DNA from: Candidatus Faecivivens stercorigallinarum
Lineage (GTDB): Bacteria; Bacillota; Clostridia; Oscillospirales; Ruminococcaceae
Direction: 5' to 3'
Length of the DNA: 10,672 nt
NCBI GenBank assembly: GCA_018715465.1
Contig: DVLN01000205.1
Coordinates: forward strand, 1 to 10,672
Shown here: piece by piece, positions 6,634 to 10,672 of the stretch
Layout of the letters: each line of letters starts with the position of its first letter
How positions within the stretch are numbered: position 1 is the stretch's first letter
Position numbers and translations under genes: made by a program
The notes under the pieces: generated by a model
Told to the model about the DNA's origin: nothing
Database searches by the model: none
Seen by the model: only the letters and a program-made list of their open reading frames with translations

Positions 6634-6670
6634 GGTAAGAGAATATAATTTTTTAAAGGGGAGAAACGAC

Positions 6671-7477
6671 ATGATTCTTGCGCTGGATGCGGGCAATACC
6701 AATATCTGCGTCGGATGCGTGGATACCAACGGGCCGTTGATGACCGCCCGGATTGCAACCGACCGAATGAAAACCGAGGACGAGTACGCGGTTATTCTGG
6801 GAAGTATTTTGCAGATGAACCATATCCCCCTGGAAGAAATCTCCGGCGCAATTATCTGCTCGGTCGTTCCGCCGGTCAACCGCATGCTGATGCTCGCGGC
6901 TGAAATGGTCATCGGCAAAACCCCGATCCTGATTCGTCCCGGCATCCGTACCGGGCTGAAACTGCTGGTGGACAACCCCGACGCGCTCGGAAGCGACCGG
7001 ATTGTCGATACTGTCGCCGCATACCACCTCTATGGAAAACCGGCCGGTAAAACCGCCATCGTGGTGGACATGGGAACGATGACCACTCTTTCGGTCGTCA
7101 GCAAAAATCAGGAATTTCTCGGCGGCGTCATCTGCCCCGGCATCCGCATCTCCCAGCGCGCACTGGCACAGAATACCTCTCAGCTGCCCTCCATCAGCCT
7201 GGAAGCCCCCGCTCATGCAATCGGGAAAAATACCGTCGAGTGTATGAAAAGCGGCGCGATCTTCGCTACAGCCGCAACTGTGGACGGTCTGATCAGACGG
7301 ATTCGCCGGGAACTGGCGGAAGAACAGCCGCCTCTGGTGATCCTGACCGGCGGAATGTCGGGACGAATTGCGCCTTATTGCAGAGAAGAGGTTATTGTAG
7401 ACAGTGACCTATTGCTAAAAGGACTGGGAATTCTCTACCGGAAAAACACACCGGGGAAAAGGGGGCAGGAAAAATGA
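6671..7477 (+). CDS. coaX: type III pantothenate kinase (CoaX1, catalytically intact)
   Basis: A 268-residue cytoplasmic enzyme, normal for CoaX. The ATG at 6671 is 7 nt after AAAGGGGAG; in-frame codons further upstream overlap the promoter and are rejected. It phosphorylates pantothenate with ATP to 4'-phosphopantothenate, the first step of coenzyme A synthesis. The ASKHA-fold motifs are present: phosphate loop D6-A-G8-N9-T10, TEDEY (35-39), CSVVPP, LGSDRIVD with D109-R110 (the conserved catalytic Asp of CoaX), VDMGTMTT (132-139, usually GTATT), GGVICPGIRIS, the KNTVECMKSG helix and LTGG. Family members work as homodimers with the pantothenate pocket at the interface and need a monovalent cation. 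Type III kinases resist the feedback inhibition by CoA seen in type I enzymes. It overlaps the next gene by 4 nt (ATGA). The upstream S-unit gene presumably supplies its substrate. Confidence 0.95.
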   Translation: MILALDAGNTNICVGCVDTNGPLMTARIATDRMKTEDEYAVILGSILQMNHIPLEEISGAIICSVVPPVNRMLMLAAEMVIGKTPILIRPGIRTGLKLLVDNPDALGSDRIVDTVAAYHLYGKPAGKTAIVVDMGTMTTLSVVSKNQEFLGGVICPGIRISQRALAQNTSQLPSISLEAPAHAIGKNTVECMKSGAIFATAATVDGLIRRIRRELAEEQPPLVILTGGMSGRIAPYCREEVIVDSDLLLKGLGILYRKNTPGKRGQEK

Positions 7478-8277
7478 TACTGGCAGCAGACGTATCTAAT
7501 GCTTATATTTCACTCGGGTGTATCGGAAACAGGGGGACTTATTTCACCTCCCGGTTTGCCACCATCTCCAACAAGACAGAAGATGAATATGCCATTGATT
7601 TCCTGCGAACGCTGGAGCTCAACGGTGTCCCCAGAGAAAAGCTGGAAGGCTGCATCATTTCGTCGGTCGTTCCGCCGATGAACTTTGTCCTGACGCGGGC
7701 AATGGAGATGGTGACCGGCAAAACACCGCTTCTGATCGGACCGGGTGTCAAAAACGGGCTGAATATCCGCATCGAAAACCCATCCCAGCTGGGCAGCAAC
7801 CTTGTCGTCGACGCGGTGGCGGCACTCGACCGATACAGGGCACCGATGATTATTTTCGATATGGGGACGTCAACCACCGCTTCGGTCATTGACCGTCAGG
7901 GACGGTATATCGGCGGCTTTATCAGCCCTGGTGTACGGATTTCACTGGAAGCGGGTGCATCCGGTACTGCTCAGCTGCCCAGGGTCGGGCTGGAAGCACC
8001 TCAAACGGTGATTGGACACAATACCGTTCACTGCCTGCAATCCGGTGCTGTCTATGGAACAGCCGGGCTGATTGATGGAATGATTACCCGCATTGCAGAA
8101 GAACTGAACGAACCGGAGGACCAGCTGACAGTGATTGCAACCGGCGGCGCACTGGAAAAAACAATTACCGCCTGCTGTGAACATCCGATTATTTTTGATG
8201 ACCAATTGGTACTGCACGGGCTATGGCTGATCTGGCAGAAAAACCAGAACGGACGCCGCTTAAAAGAAAACAAGTAA
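7474..8277 (+). CDS. degenerate CoaX paralogue (CoaX2), probably catalytically impaired
   Basis: A 267-residue CoaX-family protein, translationally coupled to coaX1: its ATG overlaps the coaX1 stop in ATGA (7474-7477), with a purine-rich ribosome binding site at 7457-7470. It aligns with CoaX1 without gaps through residue 121, so the pair looks like an old tandem duplication. The fold-determining parts are kept: TEDEYA (35-40), SSVVPP, GPGVKNGL, DMGTSTT (129-135), GGFISPGVRIS, GHNTVHCLQSG and ATGG. Two active-site motifs are lost: DAGNTN is DVSNAY (Gly8 to Ser, Thr10 to Ala), and the catalytic D109-R110 of LGSDR is N109-L110 in LGSNL. The frame is intact over the full length with normal codon use, so this is not a decaying pseudogene. 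Because CoaX enzymes dimerize through the substrate pocket, a heterodimer partner or regulatory role with CoaX1 is plausible, but this is inference. A weak kinase or one with another substrate remains possible. Confidence 0.88.
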   Translation: MILAADVSNAYISLGCIGNRGTYFTSRFATISNKTEDEYAIDFLRTLELNGVPREKLEGCIISSVVPPMNFVLTRAMEMVTGKTPLLIGPGVKNGLNIRIENPSQLGSNLVVDAVAALDRYRAPMIIFDMGTSTTASVIDRQGRYIGGFISPGVRISLEAGASGTAQLPRVGLEAPQTVIGHNTVHCLQSGAVYGTAGLIDGMITRIAEELNEPEDQLTVIATGGALEKTITACCEHPIIFDDQLVLHGLWLIWQKNQNGRRLKENK

Positions 8278-8302
8278 ACTTCTGCACCCATTTTGATGAT
8301 CG

Positions 8303-8336
8303 GACACCTGTGGGAAAACCCGCGGGTGTCTTTTTT
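8303..8336 (+). terminator. strong intrinsic terminator of the coaX operon
   Basis: A 12-bp stem, GACACCTGTGGG (8303-8314) with CCCGCGGGTGTC (8319-8330), includes two G-U pairs and closes an AAAA loop. It is followed by TTTTTT (8331-8336). Confidence 0.93.
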
Positions 8337-8519
8337 ACAAAAAAAGTTCTGATCGCTGTAACGAATACCATTTTTTTACGTCTAACAGATGAACACCCGG
8401 ACAAAATTGAACAGGTTTACTTCCTGTCCCAGCCGGTCAACGAACTGTCTTATGACCAGCTGACCCAGCTGTTTGCCAATCATCCTGAACAGTTTACCCT
8501 TTTATGGGAAAAGCAATAA
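8337..8519 (+). pseudogene. orphan open reading frame, possible gene remnant or small protein of unknown function
   Basis: A stop-free frame ends in TAA at 8517-8519. Its last ~48 residues (TDEHPDKIEQVYFLSQPVNE, then a stretch ending LLWEKQ) look protein-like, with codon choices (CTG, CAG, GAA, ACC) like the neighbours. The problem is the start. Between the coaX2 terminator and the coding-looking part there is no in-frame ATG, GTG or TTG. The only in-frame ATG is at 8223, inside coaX2, without a ribosome binding site, and translation from it would cross the terminator hairpin. An out-of-frame ATG at 8389 gives only a short peptide. It may be the 3' end of a gene that lost its start, a gene using a rare start (CTG 8349, ATT 8370), or chance. 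I do not recognise a family. Together with the two terminators it is all I see between 8278 and 8598. Confidence 0.25.
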
Positions 8520-8530
8520 CGCCAAATGCC

Positions 8531-8565
8531 AAAAATCCCGCCCACCAAAACAGTGGACGGGATTT
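8531..8565 (-). terminator. terminator of the groES-groEL operon (partly bidirectional)
   Basis: A 13-bp stem (8533-8545 with 8553-8565) closes a 7-nt loop. Read on the minus strand, all 13 positions pair, one of them as G-U, and five T follow (8531-8535). Read on the plus strand, the same position is a C-A mismatch and the T tract is broken. It therefore fits groEL best but could also stop transcripts arriving from the coaX side. Confidence 0.88.
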
Positions 8566-8598
8566 CGTCTTTATAAGCTGTAACAGGGAAGGGGTGGA

Positions 8599-10227
8599 TT
8601 AGTACATTCCGCCCATGCCGCCTGCTGCGGGAGCTGCAGGGGGTTCCGGTTCCTTGATATCAGTAACCAGGCTTTCGGTGGTCAGAACCATTGCGGCAAC
8701 CGAAGCAGCGTTCTGCAGTGCGCTTCTGGTAACCTTGGTCGGGTCGACGATACCGGAAGAAATCATGTCGCAGTATTCTTCCTTGTATGCGTCAAAGCCG
8801 TAGCCGACTTTGCCGGAGGTCAGAATCTTGTCGATGATGACGCTGCCTTCCAGACCAGAGTTGAGCGCGATCTGACGGACGGGTTCTTCCAGTGCTTTCA
8901 GAACAATGCTGACACCGGTCTTTTCGTCGCCGGAAACTTCATCCATGCAGGCCTTGACAGCGGGAATTGCGTTGATCAGAGCGGTTCCGCCGCCTGCAAC
9001 GATACCTTCCTCAACAGCAGCCTTGGTAGCAGCCAGCGCGTCTTCGATGCGCAGTTTCTTTTCCTTCATCTCGATCTCGGTTGCAGCGCCAACCTTGATG
9101 ACAGCTACGCCGCCAGCCAGTTTCGCGAGTCTTTCCTGGAGTTTTTCCTTGTCAAACTCGGAAGTGGTGGTTTCCAGCTGTGCACGGATCTGATGCACTC
9201 TTGCAGCAATTGCATCCTTGTCGCCGGAACCGCCGACAATGGTGGTGGTTTCCTTCTTGACAACAACCTGTCTTGCATGGCCCAGCATATCCATTGTGGT
9301 GTCTTTCAGCTCAAGACCCAGCTCGGAGGTGATGACCTGGCCGCCGGTCAGGATTGCGATATCCTGCAGCATTTCTTTTCTTCTGTCGCCAAAGCCAGGA
9401 GCTTTGACAGCAACAACATTGAATACGCCGCGCAGTTTGTTCAGAATCAGGGTGGTCAGAGCCTCGCCCTCGATATCCTCAGCAATAATCAGCAGCTTCT
9501 TGCCCGACTGAACCAGCTGTTCCAGCAGGGGAAGGATATCCTGAATGTTGGAGATCTTCTTGTCGGTGATCAGGATGACCGGATCGTCCAGAACAGCCTC
9601 CATCTTGTCGGTATCGGTTGCCATGTAGGGGCTGAGGTAGCCGCGGTCAAACTGCATGCCTTCGACAACTTCAGAATAGGTCTCAGCAGTCTTGGATTCT
9701 TCCAGCGTAATAACGCCGTCGGTGGAAACCTTTTCCATAGCCTCAGCAATCAGCTGGCCAACGTCTTCGTTGCCTGCGGAAATGGTGGCAACTCTCGCGA
9801 TATCAGCAGAGCCTTCCACCATCTTGGAGTTTGCGATAACAGCGTTGACAGCAGCGTCAACAGCTTTCTGGATGCCTTTCTTGACGATCATGGGGTTGGC
9901 GCCTGCGGCAACATTCTTCATGCCCTCACGAATCAGAGCCTGTGCCAGCAGGGTAGCGGTTGTGGTACCATCACCAGCAGCATCATTGGTCTTGGTCGCA
10001 ACTTCCTTGACCAGCTGTGCGCCCATGTTCTCAAAGGGGTCTTCCAGCTCGATTTCCTTTGCAATGGTGACACCGTCATTGGTGATCAGCGGAGCGCCGT
10101 ACTTTTTATCCAGAACAACGTTTCTGCCTTTCGGGCCAAGGGTGATTTTAACGGTATCAGCCAGTTTGTCGATACCGGTCTGAAGTGCTTTTCTCGCGTC
10201 TTCGCCATAAATAATCTGCTTTGCCAT
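8599..10227 (-). CDS. groEL: chaperonin GroEL (60-kDa Hsp60)
   Basis: A 542-residue protein, the standard length, starting MAKQIIYGEDARKAL with AGAGG about 9 nt upstream. It forms the double-ring folding chamber that binds and encloses non-native proteins using ATP, with GroES as lid. Visible hallmarks are the ATP-site segments TLGPKGRNV (29-37), TNDGVTIAKE (49-58) and GDGTTTAT (85-92, with D86 matching the E. coli catalytic-site D87); the apical segment APGFGDRRK; the cpn60 signature AAVEEGIVAGGG with the preceding EDAL Asp; and a C-terminal tail GGMGGMY in place of the longer GGM repeats of Proteobacteria. It lies 55 nt after groES in the same operon and is presumably under CIRCE/HrcA control. 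Codon use is strongly biased, as expected for a highly expressed gene; this leaves long open frames on the opposite strand. Confidence 0.99.
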   Translation of the reverse strand: MAKQIIYGEDARKALQTGIDKLADTVKITLGPKGRNVVLDKKYGAPLITNDGVTIAKEIELEDPFENMGAQLVKEVATKTNDAAGDGTTTATLLAQALIREGMKNVAAGANPMIVKKGIQKAVDAAVNAVIANSKMVEGSADIARVATISAGNEDVGQLIAEAMEKVSTDGVITLEESKTAETYSEVVEGMQFDRGYLSPYMATDTDKMEAVLDDPVILITDKKISNIQDILPLLEQLVQSGKKLLIIAEDIEGEALTTLILNKLRGVFNVVAVKAPGFGDRRKEMLQDIAILTGGQVITSELGLELKDTTMDMLGHARQVVVKKETTTIVGGSGDKDAIAARVHQIRAQLETTTSEFDKEKLQERLAKLAGGVAVIKVGAATEIEMKEKKLRIEDALAATKAAVEEGIVAGGGTALINAIPAVKACMDEVSGDEKTGVSIVLKALEEPVRQIALNSGLEGSVIIDKILTSGKVGYGFDAYKEEYCDMISSGIVDPTKVTRSALQNAASVAAMVLTTESLVTDIKEPEPPAAPAAGGMGGMY

Positions 10228-10282
10228 TGTGCATTACCTCTTTCTCTTACAGATTGAATCGGATCATATATGGACCCTGGAA

Positions 10283-10567
10283 TTATTCAACAATTGCCAG
10301 AACTTCCGACTGACGGACAATGGTGTACTCCTCGCCGTCCAGTTTGACTTTGCTGCCGGAATACTGACCGACCAGCACCTTGTCACCGACTTTCAGTTCC
10401 ATCGTCACTTCATGGCCATCAACCATGCCGCCCTTGCCTACTGCGACAACTTCAGCAACGGAAGGTTTTTCCTTTGCCGCACCTGCGAGGATGATACCAC
10501 CCTTGCTGACCTCTTCAGCTTCAGCCATCTTTACTACTACTCTGTCTGCCAGCGGTTTGATATTCAT
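10283..10567 (-). CDS. groES: co-chaperonin GroES (10-kDa Hsp10)
   Basis: A 94-residue protein starting MNIKPLADRVVVK. The start at 10567 is set by AGGAGG (10575-10580, minus strand) 7 nt upstream and by the usual GroES N-terminus; an in-frame ATG 17 codons earlier would run into the CIRCE element. The mobile loop that contacts GroEL lies around residues 16-35 (EEVSKGGIILAGAAKEKP), followed by the beta-barrel motifs AEVVAVGKG and VGDKVLVGQYSG. Seven copies form the lid of the GroEL chamber. It is the first gene of the operon. Confidence 0.98.
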   Translation of the reverse strand: MNIKPLADRVVVKMAEAEEVSKGGIILAGAAKEKPSVAEVVAVGKGGMVDGHEVTMELKVGDKVLVGQYSGSKVKLDGEEYTIVRQSEVLAIVE

Positions 10568-10611
10568 ATGAAAGCCTCCTGTATTCATTTTAGCTATGTT
10601 TATCATTTTAT

Positions 10612-10638
10612 TTAGCACTCAAAGATTTGGAGTGCTAA
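10612..10638 (-). promoter_or_regulatory. CIRCE operator (HrcA binding site)
   Basis: A perfect inverted repeat, TTAGCACTC (10612-10620), 9-nt spacer, GAGTGCTAA (10630-10638), identical to the consensus CIRCE element. HrcA binds CIRCE and represses groESL until heat or folding stress titrates GroEL, which HrcA needs for activity. Its position from about +2 onward relative to the predicted transcription start fits repression by blocking initiation. In the RNA it would form a hairpin about 45 nt before the groES start. Confidence 0.98.
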
Positions 10639-10646
10639 CAATATAT

Positions 10647-10652
10647 ATTGTA
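10647..10652 (-). promoter_or_regulatory. -10 box of the groESL promoter
   Basis: TACAAT on the minus strand (10647-10652) sits just upstream of CIRCE; transcription would start near 10640. Its -35 box would fall at or beyond the window edge and cannot be checked. TATATT at 10640-10645 is an alternative -10. Confidence 0.5.
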
Positions 10653-10672
10653 CCCGATTTTCCAGGAAAATC

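Noticed and set aside
6605..6670. Upstream in-frame extension of coaX1 from a TTG codon
   Set aside because: That TTG is the -35 box of the promoter, the ribosome binding site sits before the ATG at 6671, and the CoaX family begins at that Met.
9193..10257. Long open frame (354 codons) and several shorter ones on the plus strand opposite groEL
   Set aside because: It is exactly antisense to groEL, has no convincing ribosome binding site, and its openness follows from the strong codon bias of groEL, which avoids codons giving antisense stops.
10612..10638. CIRCE inverted repeat as a novel element
   Set aside because: It is a perfect match to the well-known HrcA operator in its usual place before groES, so it is annotated rather than reported as new.

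Overview
The window looks like chromosomal DNA from a Gram-positive, probably spore-forming member of the Clostridia; an Oscillospiraceae/Ruminococcaceae-type genome of middling GC content is my guess. The grounds are strong AGGAGG-type ribosome binding sites, sigma-A-like promoters, a perfect CIRCE operator in front of groES-groEL, a SpoIIQ-like M23 protein, an energy-coupling-factor (ECF) S-unit and type III pantothenate kinases. No phage, insertion sequence, CRISPR, tRNA or rRNA is visible. This is core and housekeeping DNA with a few unusual details.

Layout. On the plus strand: (1) a membrane-anchored M23/LytM protein resembling SpoIIQ (176-1324), ended by a strong terminator; (2) an AEC-family permease (1530-2456) with its own promoter and terminator; (3) a two-gene unit of a CPBP intramembrane protease (2554-3774) and a NUDIX hydrolase (3787-4350); (4) a MOFRL-type glycerate 2-kinase (4422-5678); (5) a promoter, a leader of about 150 nt with several hairpins, and an ECF S-unit, probably for pantothenate (5879-6529); (6) two overlapping type III pantothenate kinase paralogues (6671-7477 and 7474-8277), the second lacking key catalytic residues; (7) an orphan open frame with no good start (about 8337-8519) between two terminators. 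On the minus strand, converging on the rest, is the groES-groEL operon (10567 down to 8599), with CIRCE at 10612-10638.

How the genes work together. The S-unit and CoaX1 form a pantothenate salvage route: uptake through a shared ECF module encoded elsewhere, then phosphorylation as the first step of coenzyme A synthesis. CoaX2 is translationally coupled to CoaX1 but has lost the DxGNT phosphate loop and the catalytic Asp-Arg pair, so it may be a non-catalytic partner. The leader before the S-unit could fold into a closed multi-stem structure and has an alternative pairing that would cover the ribosome binding site. It is the best candidate here for an undescribed regulatory RNA. The other neighbours look like independent transcription units. 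Two of the boundaries appear to place the next gene's -35 box in the loop of the previous gene's terminator.
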